This document shows positions 45,976 to 57,507 of a DNA stretch of 64,000 nucleotides, one piece after another. The stretch comes from Allolobophora icterica. Its lineage: Eukaryota > Annelida > Clitellata > Crassiclitellata > Lumbricidae. The stretch lies in contig OY744614.1 in the NCBI GenBank assembly GCA_963556255.1, forward strand, positions 36,204,659 to 36,268,658, read 5' to 3'. Below the pieces are notes generated by a model that searched no databases, was not told the origin of the DNA, and worked only from the letters and a program-made list of their open reading frames with translations. Each line of letters starts with the position of its first letter. The first letter of the stretch is position 1. The position numbers and the translations under genes were made by a program.

Positions 45976-47276
45976 TGTAACTATCAAATATGAAGATTAT
46001 ATCCGTTTAATTAGGTACACAAATTAAAAACAATTATGATAACCGCCGAATAAATAAGCGATCTCCCATCTGAGTCAGCAACAGGTGCAATAGTGAACTT
46101 GGTCAGGTGGTGGGGACTAAGTTTATATCTCTTGCACAAATTTATTCTAAGTAATTCAATTATTGTTGTGGCCTCGTTGATCAAAGGAATACCTCCAGCT
46201 GAGCTACAACTTAGGGATGTGGGTGGTCGTGAGTATGGGCGGTCGATCCGTGTGGAACGGGAAGATATTTCCCCCTTGAAATTAAGTTTGGGTCGAAGAT
46301 ACGTATAGTTATGTTCCCTATATTTCAGAATGTTTTCGCCTTTTTTCGTAGAAGCATTTTTATTATATGTCGAGAAATGAAAACAACAGTAGTAGGCCTA
46401 ATACTGGGGGTCTATCAATGCGTAGGAGATGACTTATTGAAAGGTCATTAGAATCAACGAATTCATCGAAGACCGATCAAGAAAAGTTAATTAAAATCTC
46501 GATGTCGCCAAGAGTCGTCACGATTTCCCCTGCAGTTAAATTATGTAGCTCGTTGTTACTAAACAAGCGAGGAGAAAAAACCTACCTTCCTCGCATGTTC
46601 AGAACGAATCAAAGCCTCTGATTATCAGTGGCACATACAGCGGGGTGCATGAAGTATATCAGTGGGTTAAGGCCCCCGTGTGAAAACAACCACACTGACC
46701 CCTCCACGGAGCGTTAGGTAGGTGTATAGTCCCCTTCGGCCCATCCAAAATGCACTGTTTTGGTGACTAGAATATACATGTGTAATATGGACACAAGCTC
46801 GACCTGGTGTATTATAATTCAACCATGAAACCGCAAAGCAGACAATCAACGAACATAATCAAGAGCCTTCTTCGAAAAGCGTTATGTGAATGTAACTTTG
46901 GGATTAGATCTGGCCTATCCATTCATTGAATCGATAACATTAACTATAACTTCTAAGCTACCATCGCACCTAAGTAGTTAAATGGCTGATCGAATCAATT
47001 ACTCAAGCAAATTCATTTTAAAAGCGTGTAGCCTATACCATACGAGAAAAACAAAAGTTTACCTTGCTACACAAGACTGAAGGTAGATATAAATCCTGAG
47101 ATTGGAATCACTAGACCGCCGATTGCGATTAGGCGTTGGAGGCCAGCTTCATAAATGAACTGATTTTCGACGAGAAATATTAGAATTACAAAAAGGTCCA
47201 AAGTCCGATTCAACCCGTTATCGCTGGAAGAAGACAATCGCAGTCGACGTGTCGACGTAGAAATTATTGTATCGCA
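45976..47276. other. No gene seen
   Basis: Small frames at 46093-46308 and 46667-46849 lack motifs. 46628-46760 (CAGTGGCACATACAGCGGGG) looks like a transposon terminus but no matching opposite end was found. Confidence 0.35.
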
Positions 47277-47437
47277 TTAGAAAAGATTTTTATTCAGCTT
47301 AGTACGCTTCTGGGTTTTATGATTCTTCACACAACTCGCTGGCGCGGGCGCAGCAAATAATGACGTCATAATTCGTATGACGCAACGCCACCAGAAATAC
47401 ATCCGCCTTGACTCACATATTAAGCGTCTTTTCTTCT

Positions 47438-47645
47438 GTAATAATAACAACAACAACAATAATAATAATAATAATGAATGATGATGATTATGATGATGGT
47501 GATGATGATGGTGATAATGATAATGATATCGATAATATAATAGTAATGATGATGATGATAATGATGATACTGCTACAATTATATTTCCACAGCAACAACA
47601 ACAACAACTACTGCAACTACAACAACAACAACAACAACAACAACA

Positions 47646-47712
<67 letters not shown>

Positions 47713-47750
47713 ATACTAATACTAATACTACTACTACTCAGAATAATAAT
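47438..47750. repeat. Trinucleotide field: (AAT)n, (GAT)n, (CAA)n, (CTA)n
   Basis: Successive trinucleotide arrays with a pure CTA/ACT block at 47646-47712. Confidence 0.95.
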
Positions 47751-47941
47751 AAGAATAATGGTTAGCCTATATAGTAATAATAATTCATTGCAAAATAAGC
47801 AGGGTCGAGGCGCCGCGGTCGCCATAGAGAAACGTTTAGGCCTGAATTTACATTTAAGCAACAATCGAATCTGTCCATCGTAGTTGCTTTTGTTGTTAAC
47901 GAATGCTCAGCCTTTCCGAACTACTCACCTGTTCTTTCAGG

Positions 47942-48266
47942 CAGGGACGTCATTTGGGAGGGTGGCAGGAGGTATTTACCCCCCCCCCTTGATTTTTGGA
48001 TAAAGAATGTAAAAAGGATAAAGAAGAAAGGGGTAAAAGAGAAAAAAGAAACTCATTTGCAGCACTGGCTTACAGTTTTGCACATGTAGACTAAATACAA
48101 ACATGGGCGGCGATCCCAGGGGGCAAGACCTCCCACCTTTGACAGTGAGGGAACACAGTATACAGTTGTCCCCCACATTTTGAAGAAACACTAAAAAAAA
48201 GGGTGAACAAATTTTTTCACCTCTTTCTTGCCCCCTCCCCTGGAAAAAGCTTAAATGACGTCCCTG
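47942..48266. mobile_element. hAT-like MITE, 325 bp, 8-bp TSD CTTTCAGG
   Basis: Ends CAGGGACGTCATTTGGG and AAATGACGTCCCTG form inverted repeats of about 14 bp. Exact 8-bp duplications CTTTCAGG at 47934-47941 and 48267-48274. The CAGGGACGT start is shared with 2367-2545, so the two are probably mobilised by related transposases. No coding capacity. Confidence 0.87.
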
Positions 48267-48510
48267 CTTTCAGGGCCCGCTTTGTATCAGACTTTCTAAA
48301 TCCAGTTTGGACAATAGCACTTAGGTAGGCCTTCACGTTGCAAGTCAGATCTGCTATAGCATATGCTATAAAGTGTTTAACTCTTTTTTGCCTCTGCTTT
48401 CTTCCTCTTGGTTAATATCTATAGCTGAGACAAGTTTATAGTATCCTATATATTCGACAAGGGCAGATCATGACCGGGGTCTCTGCATGACCGGGGACCC
48501 CAACTTGATT

Positions 48511-48740
48511 TTAATTCAATCATCCAGAGGACTTATATAGCGCCCCTCCGAGATACCTACTCAGAGGCACTCCCAGCGCAACTTCAGCTATAAAGAACAG
48601 TTTTCAGATGCTTGTTAAAGGTGTATACGGAATCCCTAGTTAAAAGAACATGCAGATCTAAAGAAAGGTTATTCCACGTGGCTGGTCCAAACACTGAACA
48701 GGCACGACGTATGGCACCTTTGAAGTGCTCGTAAAGGGAA
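48511..48740 (-). repeat. Dispersed repeat D, long copy
   Basis: ACTTATATAGCGCCCCTCCG, ACCTACTCAGAGGCACTCCC and a 150-bp body (ATTCCACGTGGCTGGTCC, ACAGGCACGACG) partly shared with 8926-9235. Confidence 0.7.
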
Positions 48741-49688
48741 CAAACAAACAAACAAACAAACAAATATATAAATAAATAAAATAAAATAAATAAACAAGTT
48801 CACCTTTGCGGCAGTATAGGTCTATAGGTCATTGGGTTTTCCCACAAACCAGCTTCGGCGAGCGTGGTCAACAGAAATAAATTGTTAAATACACAAATAG
48901 GAAGCCAAGGGAAGAAGTGGCGGAAATGAGTTAAATGAGTTAAATGGGTTGAAGCGAAGGTAATCAGAAGTTGATGGAAACGAGATCAAAAAGTAAAACT
49001 ATGTAATGATTCAGAGTCAACGCCCTGGAAAGTTGGTCGATAAAGCTAATGTCTGAAGATAATTATGGTAATTAGAAATTTTGGCGACTTGACACTTTTA
49101 AACTGTCTTCAAAAGTATCGGTGACTAAAAAGTCTCCAGAAATCTTAAGAACATGGAAGTACAGTATTTGGTACTTAAAGGTCTCGATGACTAAACAATT
49201 GTCCCGTTGCCAACTTCTTATAAGTTGCCTCCGACTAGCTGTATAGGCCTTTATGATATAGAATTACTTAGTAAACTTCTAACAAAGTTGTTCTAAGCCT
49301 TTCTGTCGCTATATCTCCTCTTGCGTATAATTTTAACGACGAGCGCTTACTGAAAGTGACTGGGAAACCAATGCAGCTTGTCGGTAAAGTTATCATGCAT
49401 GGCGCATTTGCAAAGCAGATCTAGAGATTTGTACTGGATATTATAGGCGTGCAAAGTCGAATACGAGAATGTTAACCAATGTCGGGTTGTGACCTATATA
49501 TGCTAAATAACCTAGCTGCAGGGTGAACGCGACCTCGCATATTTCAGCCCACCTATGCATGTTTACATGGACCTCTCTGCATGGGTTTACGCAGCACCAT
49601 ACTTACAGAGTAGGCCTATCTATGTATACAAAAGCATACAACAGGGCAAGTATATACACAATAGGAAAACTGTACAGTATATACACAA

Positions 49689-49690
<2 letters not shown>
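48741..49690. other. No gene seen; (ACAA)n/(AAAT)n at its start
   Basis: (ACAA)n and (AAAT)n at 48748-48798, then unique non-coding sequence. Confidence 0.4.

Positions 49691-49691
<1 letters not shown>

Positions 49692-49748
<57 letters not shown>
49692..49748. repeat. (TA)n microsatellite
   Basis: About 28 TA units. Confidence 0.98.
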
Positions 49749-49751
<3 letters not shown>

Positions 49752-50279
49752 CCTACATACATCTATACGCAGTGCAGGCTGTATATATCATACATGCCTG
49801 CTATAGTCTATAGCTAATGCTTAACTGCAGGATTGCTCTCGCGACGTCTGCTTAATTAGCTGTGATAATTGCGTCCGTATACATATCGCCCGCATTAGAC
49901 ATTCAGATCAGCCGGAATTTATTATGCGCGGTGCTGCTCCAGTGATGGGCGAAGTTATTCGAGCGTGCAAAGTGATTATTCGTTCAGTCGATTATTTCCT
50001 CGATTCCTGATTGGCCGACTGCGTCTCGTGCAAACGACGTGCACACGGTAATAAGAGTATAGGACCTCGCAACAGCAGACATTAATGTGTCTACAGTATA
50101 CACACATATAGTCTGATATAGTTTTACATAATGATAGGGTTACCGGACAACGTATACTCAGAATTTGATACGAATCGTTTGTTGATGACCAAAGAGGACA
50201 CTGTCAAACTGACTTGTCTATTGGTAGACAGATTCAGATAGTGTATACTGGGGCAGGGTAGCATATATTAATCAGTGCT
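49749..50279. other. No gene seen
   Basis: Unique non-coding sequence without recognisable repeats. Confidence 0.4.
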
Positions 50280-50675
50280 CAGTGTTTAATCTAGTCCCCC
50301 TCGTCTGGGAGGGGAAACCAGGTTTCTGGGGGGAGCAAACAATTGACAAAAAATTTTGTCTTCCATCTTTAAAAAGTTTCAGACTTTGCCCAAATTTTTC
50401 CACTTTTCATCTTCGAAAAAAGTTGATGACCTTTTTTTTTTTTTTTAAGTCCTTCACCCAATTTTTTACTTTTTTCCTCTGTCAAAAAAAGTTGATGACC
50501 TTTTTTTTAGGAATCCATCTCTCTGGGGGGAAAACCATGTATCCACATCAATCCTGGGGGGGATTTTTCCTCCCCTGACGGTCTGTACCTTGTAATATTC
50601 CTCGCCTCTGGGGGGGGGGGAAACATCAATCCTGGGGGGGAACTTCCCCCCCAAAGACGTCTAGATTACTCACTG
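50280..50675. mobile_element. MITE with 9-bp TSD ATCAGTGCT, family 1 copy 2
   Basis: 396-bp element with ends CAGTGTTTAATCTAG and CTAGATTACTCACTG; 9-bp direct duplications ATCAGTGCT at 50271-50279 and 50676-50684. The interior holds repeated words (AAAAAAGTTGATGACCTTTT twice; ATCAATCCTGGGGGGG twice). Same family as 20214-20373 but longer. Two independent 9-bp duplications argue for a superfamily that makes 9-bp duplications, such as Mutator-like elements. Confidence 0.87.
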
Positions 50676-50684
50676 ATCAGTGCT

Positions 50685-50780
50685 TGACTTGTAACGCGGA
50701 GAGTATGGGTTATAGACGGCCATTGTGTATATAGGGACCTTGAACAAGTCCTGCACTAACGATGGCTCAGTGTCATCGAT
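50685..50780 (+). repeat. tRNA-headed SINE family A, partial
   Basis: GACTTGTAACGCGGAGAGTA, GGGACCTTGAACAAGTCCTG, GGCTCAGTGTCATCGAT. The tail is replaced by (ATTC)n and the next repeat. Confidence 0.7.
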
Positions 50781-50782
50781 AT

Positions 50783-50885
50783 TCTTTCATTCGTTCATTC
50801 ATTCATTAGGACTTTTATATATAGCGCCTCTTCAAGAGGGTTACTCAGTACTCAGAGGCGCTCCCGACTACAGCACGACTAACAG
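50783..50885 (-). repeat. Dispersed repeat D
   Basis: (ATTC)n, TTTTATATATAGCGCCTCTT, ACTCAGAGGCGCTCCCGAC. The tail and the neighbouring SINE body meet at the ATTC run, head to tail in opposite orientation. Confidence 0.75.
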
Positions 50886-51765
50886 AACAGTTTTTAATCT
50901 AGCATAAAATGTATAAGATAGGTAGGGTCCTAGGATATTCCTAGGATGTGTGTGCACTTCTGAATGTTGAGAGGAGGGCATTATAAGAAAAGACAGTTAC
51001 ATTGTACTGTAATGTACAAGGCATGCTAACGAGGCATCATCTGGCCACATTACTCTTTAAGTCTGAAGAACGGATATGCACCAGAGTGCATCGTTCATCG
51101 AGCCACGAGGTTGGTCATGCGTATCAAGAGCTGAAGTATGGAGCTCCGCTCGCATCATAAATAAATCCGGTCAGCCTCCCTCCCTCTCTGCCTCCCCTCC
51201 CTCTCTCTGTCAGTCACCGCTGACGCATTGTGTAGGGCGGCACCGGCTCGACGAGAAGATGCCGTCCACTGCTATTCTGACAGCCATCCGTAACGACGTG
51301 GGCGGGCGGTCCTGAGTCGCCTCTTATTAGATCACGTTGATCGGGTGTAGAAGCACAGTGCATGCAAGTCTGTTGGTCAGATTGAAACGCCAGAGACTAA
51401 ACACTAAAGGAGCTACATAATTGCTAAGACTACTTAAGTCGTGTGTAAGAAAACCCCGTTCCTCTGAAAGTATACAGTATTGCGACGATACTTACATATC
51501 GCAGGAGGTTGAGTTTTACAAGAGGGCGCTACATAAACGATATAAATCGCAAACGGTTAAACTAAATGCGCTAAATGAAACGTTTTGCGTCGCAGAGATG
51601 GAGTGATTCTTGTGACTACTATATACTCCTCGGTCTTTACTGTTGTTTGTGAGATATTGATGCGCTACAGAAGTGATTGCTGAACATCACCTTTGAATAT
51701 TACGAAACGTTAGAGTGCAATTCGATGGGGCCTGTAGCTGTACTAAATCTCCTTGGAAAGGACCA
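50886..51765. other. 5' flank of the second GPCR gene
   Basis: No recognisable gene. The frame that continues into the GPCR is open back to 51715, but without an ATG; the first ATG is 51766. A CCCTCTCTGCCTCCC-rich patch lies at 51175-51215. Confidence 0.45.
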
Positions 51766-53001
51766 ATGGATCGCCTAGAGCGCGAGAAGGAGGAGGGTGA
51801 GCCGTGGAACGAAAACGACGCTGGCCCTGCAGCGCCAGAGGAAGACCTTGACGACACCTCAGCAGCTCTCTGGTTCGATTCCTGGTTCAGCCAATCGCAG
51901 AACGACACCTTTGAAACCGAGATGATCTTCAGCACGATTCGCGACGGGGTCGTATGGTACGGTAGTCTGCTGGCCGCCTGGAGCGTACCACTCAACCTGG
52001 TACTGCTTCTGGTACTGTTTGTGGGTTTGAGGCGCTCGACGGGGTCAGCGGTGGTCGAGGGGGTCTTTCCTCCGTTCCGTTGGCTGATGGTGAACTTCAG
52101 CGTTGTCCAGTTGGCCATGGCGTCCTTCATCATTCCCCTCAATGTCATCACGGATAAGAAGGGAGCGTGGATCTTCGGTGGGGACGTCTGCCGCGCCTGG
52201 CTGTTGGCCCAGCTCGTCTTCGCGGCCAACACCCTCTGGACCCTGTTCGCGATGACCTTCGACCGATTCCTGGACACGGTGGCTCATCGTTCGTACCTCG
52301 GGTGGTCAAGCGGTCGCCTGGTTCCTTTTGTGGTCGTCCTCGGGTCGTGGGTCATCTCCGGTCTCGTGCTCGTGCCGAGTCTCATAACGCAGGGCAGCGG
52401 CGGTGATCTGGTCCTTGAGGAGGTCTGTGCCACGAGCGTCAGTCAGGAACACTCCCTCTTTGTCACGCTGGCCGTCTACGCCGTACCAGGCACCCTGATC
52501 CTCATCGTCTTCGGCGCCATCGCATTCGCCAAGCTGCGTCTCCAGGCCTCCGCTGACTACAAGATGGCTGCTGATGACGTCAGCTGTTGCGATGGGCAAC
52601 ACAGCAACCGGTCCAGCCTAGCAACGGCGTCACGTGACGACGCCGATTCGGGGGCGCCACATCATTCGTGCAGCGGAAGTGGACTGGCGGCCATCTTGGC
52701 CGTCTACGTTTCCTGTCTCGTGACCTGGGCGCCGTTCTACGCCATCAACGTCATCATTCCGTTCTGCAAGGGGCAGATGTGCGTCGATCCGGCTCTCTGG
52801 TCCCTCAGCATCTGGCTCGGCTATTCCACTTCCGGTGTCGCTCCGATGTTCTGGTTCATCGATCCGTGGATGCGGCAGCAGGCTCGTCTCTTGGTCTCTC
52901 AGCATCCAGCTGCTGCAAAGTTCAGCGTAGGAACGGATACGACCTCTGAATACTCGTTCCAGACGAACGCGTCCAAGAGATCACTCACGCATGCAATCTG
53001 A
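51766..53001 (+). CDS. Atypical class A GPCR, amine/muscarinic-like architecture, intronless
   Basis: A 411-aa seven-helix receptor. The acidic N-terminus carries one sequon (N46). Seen motifs: TM1 VPLNLVLLL (N77 = 1.50), TM3 Cys142 (3.25) with DRF at 166-168, ECL2 Cys221, TM6 VTWAPFYAINV (W321, P323), TM7 WLGYSTSGVAPMFWF and a short helix 8. The TM6/TM7 patterns are those of amine-type receptors, but the amine-binding Asp 3.32 is Gln (Q149). The sodium pocket is stripped: D2.50 is Gln (Q115), S3.39 is Thr (T156) and N7.49 is Ala (A359), with NPxxY reading APMFW. The ICL3 (about 258-305) is Ser/Asp-rich. I expect an orphan receptor with altered or constitutive signalling; that is inference. 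The ATG context is weak (C at -3, G at +4), but the next ATG would lose the N-terminus and sequon. Confidence 0.83.
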   Translation: MDRLEREKEEGEPWNENDAGPAAPEEDLDDTSAALWFDSWFSQSQNDTFETEMIFSTIRDGVVWYGSLLAAWSVPLNLVLLLVLFVGLRRSTGSAVVEGVFPPFRWLMVNFSVVQLAMASFIIPLNVITDKKGAWIFGGDVCRAWLLAQLVFAANTLWTLFAMTFDRFLDTVAHRSYLGWSSGRLVPFVVVLGSWVISGLVLVPSLITQGSGGDLVLEEVCATSVSQEHSLFVTLAVYAVPGTLILIVFGAIAFAKLRLQASADYKMAADDVSCCDGQHSNRSSLATASRDDADSGAPHHSCSGSGLAAILAVYVSCLVTWAPFYAINVIIPFCKGQMCVDPALWSLSIWLGYSTSGVAPMFWFIDPWMRQQARLLVSQHPAAAKFSVGTDTTSEYSFQTNASKRSLTHAI

Positions 53002-54799
53002 ATCTTGTGACACTCTCTCCAGATCAAAGTCTTCAAGAGTTCTTCCACGCGTAATATCTGATCTCCGAATACTGGTTCCTCTGCCTCAGGCTCCTCTTTT
53101 TATCCCCCACAGCTTCTTATTCTCTTCAAGAATTCCTACCCTAATCCATCCAAGCTTTCTTGTCATCAGCTCTTCTACATTCTGAGAAATTTGAAGTTTA
53201 CGATCACGATTACGGTTGGAGACAATGTTCAGTACATCAAGAGCCCTATCACGCATACCATTTGAGCTTTCTCTACTTACACCAAACATACCGTTCACAT
53301 CCTTTACAAACTGGTCCAAAGACCTTCAAATATACTGGAAAGCAACATAAAACTCGTTCTGGATATTAAAAATCGCTTAGAGCTGAACCAGAACAGAAAT
53401 ATTGAGAGAAACCAAGGTACCTACATCCGGCGAATACAAAGAACGAGTAATCCTATAAAAGGCTATATAGTATATAGGTCGTATATACCAGTCAGTATTC
53501 GGAGCTATTTTTAACTGCATGAGCAAATAATTGTTTACGTGACGATTTTAGTAATTTATTCGATATTTTCGATATTAGTCAGACTTTTTTGACAGCTTTG
53601 TAAAAACTGTGCGTGTGTTGTCTAACATAAGCAGTTTAGCAACTTAAAAATGTTATTTTGTAAGTCAATTGTAAACTGTTTAATGCCCTCAGTGTGACTA
53701 TTTTTAAATTGTAAACTTACATTAGTTTTTAAATGTTGTAGTTTAACAAAGTTCCTCGTTTTAAAATTTTTAATTAGCTGTACGACTTCTGCCTGATGTA
53801 CTTAAGGTTAAAGCAGTCGAAACTTATATGCTTTTCTTGTGATGCTAAAATTTAAATTTTAAAAGTGATGAAGCACAATTTTTCAAGCGCAATATATGGC
53901 TTCAAAAACCATTTGCAAAATATTTCTTTGTATATTGTAATTTTTCATATTCTGTCAGAGTAAATAAGAATTTTCAAACACGATGTTGGGCGAAGAAATT
54001 ATAAAAACTGTTTGTCTCATGATGTCGATATGTGGGTGGTTAGCATTCCACTTTGATATAACTATTACGACGCGCTGAATGATTGTTTCCTTTTTATTAA
54101 GGTGTTAAGTTCGCTTGCAATAAATCTTCATACATTTCAATAAAGAATGAACGAGAGTTACGAGACAGTTCCATGGGCGGGGCTAATCGATTTATTCATC
54201 TACGCCTATTTTCATTCATGATCCACCAAGACCCACCTACTATAGCGTTCAAGACAACACCCACTCTTGCTTAGCAGTCAGCTAATTCAATTTACGACAC
54301 TGCCCACCACTAGCCTTCAGTGCCACGCCCAAAAACATGTAATATCCTGCCCACCGTTCTTCAGTGTAGAGCGTGAGCTTTGACTTTTTTACGATACATC
54401 AATAAAAGACAAGAAACGAATCTTAGAATCCTGGAGCATTACACAACTTGCCATCTGCATTCTACTTCATACCGGCCTAATTAATTAGGCTTACAGGCTG
54501 AGCGAGCATGACATCAAAAGCAGTCGTGCGCACATAACTTGTCCAATGCGTTGAGCACAACATCCAAGCGTTAACATACCAACGTCAACTTGCTTCTGAA
54601 TGCAATTATCGAGCAGATAAAATGCCATTTAACAGACAACCTAAAACTAGCTTCTTAATAACACTGACCACTGATGTTGATTGGGGTAACGAGATGAGTT
54701 ACTGCCGTGTCCAACATCTTATGTTTCCTTGACCTGGTTATAACAACATTGGTTAAAGTGCACGTACCATGCTCCTCAGTCCTCAAGTTCAGAGATCTC
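53002..54799. other. 3' flank of the GPCR and AT-rich intergenic sequence
   Basis: A short repeat B fragment (minus) lies at 53177-53216 (GAAATTTGAAGTTTACGATC, then ACGATTACGG). AATAAA-containing stretches occur at about 54119 and 54141. No gene recognised. Confidence 0.45.
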
Positions 54800-54960
54800 G
54801 GACTAGCACGGTCCGTAGGCGGGAGACCTTAAATAACGTAGCACCCATTCAAAGGGGCAGCGGTGCTAGAAGGATCTCACCCGATCAATTCATTGAAAAT
54901 TGCAGCAGGGTCGAGGCCTCACGTTCAGTATAGAAAAGTGCATATCTACACTTTACATTC
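54800..54960 (+). repeat. Dispersed repeat F, copy 2
   Basis: GGACTAGCACGGTCCGTAGG, GTAGCACCCATTCAAAGGGG, CAGCAGGGTCGAGGCCTCAC. Matches 7642-7800; part of it also resembles 47798-47850. Confidence 0.65.
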
Positions 54961-55277
54961 ACATTTGACTTACCCTATCTCCATTAGGCCTACATTGCAT
55001 CGCCATATCGTACCTTATCATACCTTTGCTCACGTTGCCCTTTTACGATATACCTTGCCGTTTATGCTTTGTCTTGCGCTGCATTAACTCGCACTACTTA
55101 CCTTATAATATATTCTGTCCCGCATTTATGTGAAAGATGGATATAGGGTCACTAAAGAAACCAAAGAAAACCGAAGAGCGCTTTGTATATACACCTTGCC
55201 TCAGAAAATGGTCTTGCATTGTGTTCCCTACCTTTTCTTAATCTGCTTGGCCTGTGTCACCTGCATACTATTCATGG
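54961..55277. other. No gene seen
   Basis: Loose TACCTTATCATACCTT-type repetition at 55005-55045; otherwise unique. Confidence 0.4.
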
Positions 55278-55480
55278 AAGAAGAGGAGGAGAAAGAGAAG
55301 GATTAAAAGAAGAAGGAGCAGGAGGAGGAGGAGGAGGAGGAGAAGGAGGAGGAGGAGGAGCAGGAGGAGGAGCAGGAGGAGGAGCAGGAGGAGGAGGAGG
55401 AGGGGAGAGGCGGAGGAACAGGAACAGCAGAAGGAAGAGGAGGAGGAGGAAGAAAAGGAGGAGGAGAAGGAAGACTAGGA
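55278..55480. repeat. (GGA)n polypurine tract
   Basis: About 200 bp of GGA/GAA units with a GGAGGAGCA higher-order repeat at 55350-55395. Confidence 0.95.
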
Positions 55481-55569
55481 AGAGCATAAGAAAGAAAGAT
55501 ATAGGATCGAATCCACAGTTCATCGCTAATAATGTTCCTTACAAGTCACAATAAATGCTGGACTAACGC

Positions 55570-55826
55570 TACGTGTGTTTGAATATTTATTTATTTAATT
55601 TTATTTATTTCGGATATTTCTATAGCGCCTCCGCAAGTCTACTACTGTTCAGAGGCGCTCCCGATTACAGCATTGATACTGTGTCGGAGTTTTCACGCCG
55701 AAGCGCCACGAGCAATTGCGAGTGAAGGACTTGCCCAAGGTCCGTACGCAGCGGCTAGAGTGGGATTCGAACCTGCAACCCTCCGGTCACAAGGCGCCGA
55801 ACTTACCACTGAGCCACCACACCCCA
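55570..55826 (-). repeat. Full-length tRNA-headed SINE with D-type tail, minus strand
   Basis: On the minus strand: tRNA-like head (TGGCTCAGTGGTAAGTTCGG with GGTTCGAATCCCACTC), family A-like body (GGACCTTGGGCAAGTCC), then repeat D (CGGGAGCGCCTCTGAACAG) and tail GAGGCGCTATAGAAAT with (AAAT)n. It shows that repeat D can be the 3' part of a tRNA-headed SINE. Confidence 0.8.
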
Positions 55827-57356
55827 CATGTGATTCTAACTGACCTCATCCAATTGCTGCGGTTGAGTGGCTGAACTTCACCCGAACGGTCAGTCAACCG
55901 TAGCACCAATTTAATGACCGTCTATATATATATAGGGGACGCTTAATAATTGGGCAATTGTCGGACCTTTTATGCCTGCTAAGGCTGCTTGGGACCATTT
56001 AAGTAATTAAGCTTATGTATACAGTATAATTAGAATCTGCAATTATATTAATAATATAATAATCGTCTAAATGCCCAGAAGATTTATCATACTCTACAAT
56101 TTGTGTCCATTATTCTTTCATTCGTATGTTTTAATAGCCTACACTCCACTGTCCTTCAAAGTTCCGTTAATTTATTAATTCGTTCAGTCACTTATTCGTT
56201 TATTATTTCATACCCGTAACCACAGCATCAACAATGTTAGGAACAGAGGAACTGTAACTTGTTACTGTTATTTATTTATTCCACGTCTTTAATCACCAGC
56301 AAGAAAGCAATAATGACAGATACAGGTAGTGGACTTTTCAATCAAGAAGAAATTATAAAGAAGAGTATAAACAAGATGAGGAAGAAGAGCGCATAGAAGA
56401 AGAACAAGCGCAAAGGAATGTGAAGAAGAAGAGTAGTAGAAAAAGAAAAGAAGGAGAACAACAATAGCAACAACAACAATGACAACAACAATGACAACAA
56501 CAACAAGCACAGCAAGAACAACGCTCAGCGTGTTAAACTCTCAAAGTTGTCTCTGTAATTTGTTTTTAATTCAGCCGAATTGTTCTCTCATAGGTCGATC
56601 ATCTGCGAGTGCATTGGAGGGGTGATGGCTCCGGCTGAAAGCGGTGGGCGCTGTACGAGGAATCCAGCGGGAGGGTGTGGGTGGTCAGAGGGTGGGTGGT
56701 GGTGGCGGTGGTGGGACAACCGATGCGGCGCCGACTGACAGCGGAGCTGATTCGATACGATCGGGCGTGCTGGTCATTTATCACTGAGCGTCGCGCCCAA
56801 TTTTCGCGCCCATCTCTCGCCGTCACCAGTGCCATCCGTCACCAGGGGGCCGATGCCGTTGTCCGTCTAATTGCGCTGAACATCCCAACCGATTACTCGG
56901 CCTATCTCGCCCATCGCCGGCGGCAAAGGTCAGACCGATTAGGCGCCGTCGACCGTTCTCCCTTCCCCTGCAGGGACCGCCCGATACGGGGCCTTCCCTT
57001 CGTTCCATCTCTTCCCTCTCTCTTACTCCTTCTCTTCCCTATCTCTTCCCTCTCTGGTACTCTTTCTCTATCCTCTTCAATCCCTTCCCTCTGCCATCTC
57101 TTCCCTGTCGCTTGGTCGCCCACCCCCGTCCCTCCGTTCTCCCGTCTCCCAGTTGCTATCAGTCGTGGGCATCTCTGGGCACAGAGCGCGATGGATGATC
57201 TCTGGATGCAAGGCGGATACTGCTGCAGATCGATTGGAGATGAAGCAAGATTCTTATCCGGATCCGAATCGAAACCGTCGCTGTCCGATAAATCCCGATA
57301 ATGGAGTCATCGGAATGATAAATGACGAGGAAACTCCTAATGGACTGAATGCCGGA
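55827..57356. other. No supported gene; GC-rich patch at 56600-57200
   Basis: 55827-56540 is AT-rich with GAAGAA/CAACAA runs at 56340-56520. 56600-57200 is notably GC-rich with an open frame of 208 codons (56675-57301), but it has no recognisable motif and ends in CCCTCTTCC-type low complexity. It could be a promoter or exon of an undetected gene; I do not call it. Confidence 0.35.
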
Positions 57357-57368
57357 AGGAGGAGGAGG

Positions 57369-57399
<31 letters not shown>

Positions 57400-57400
57400 A
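57357..57400. repeat. (GGA)n/(GAA)n short tract
   Basis: GGAGGAGGAGGAGAAGAAGA run. Confidence 0.9.
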
Positions 57401-57507
57401 GAGAAGGTATCGAGGAAAAGAGGAGTGAGGTATGAGAAAGAGTGACGAAGAAATAATTAGCTGGGGAGAGAGAGAGCGTGGGGGACAACAGAGTGAGATA
57501 AAATCAG

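Noticed and set aside
46628..46760. Possible MITE starting CAGTGGCACATACAGCGGGG
   Set aside because: No matching inverted end or target duplication could be found within 500 bp.
47277..47864. 195-codon minus-strand frame with poly-Ser and poly-Cys
   Set aside because: Driven by trinucleotide arrays.
56675..57301. 208-codon open frame in a GC-rich patch
   Set aside because: No domain recognised, no splice or start evidence, low-complexity second half; GC-rich sequence yields long frames by chance.
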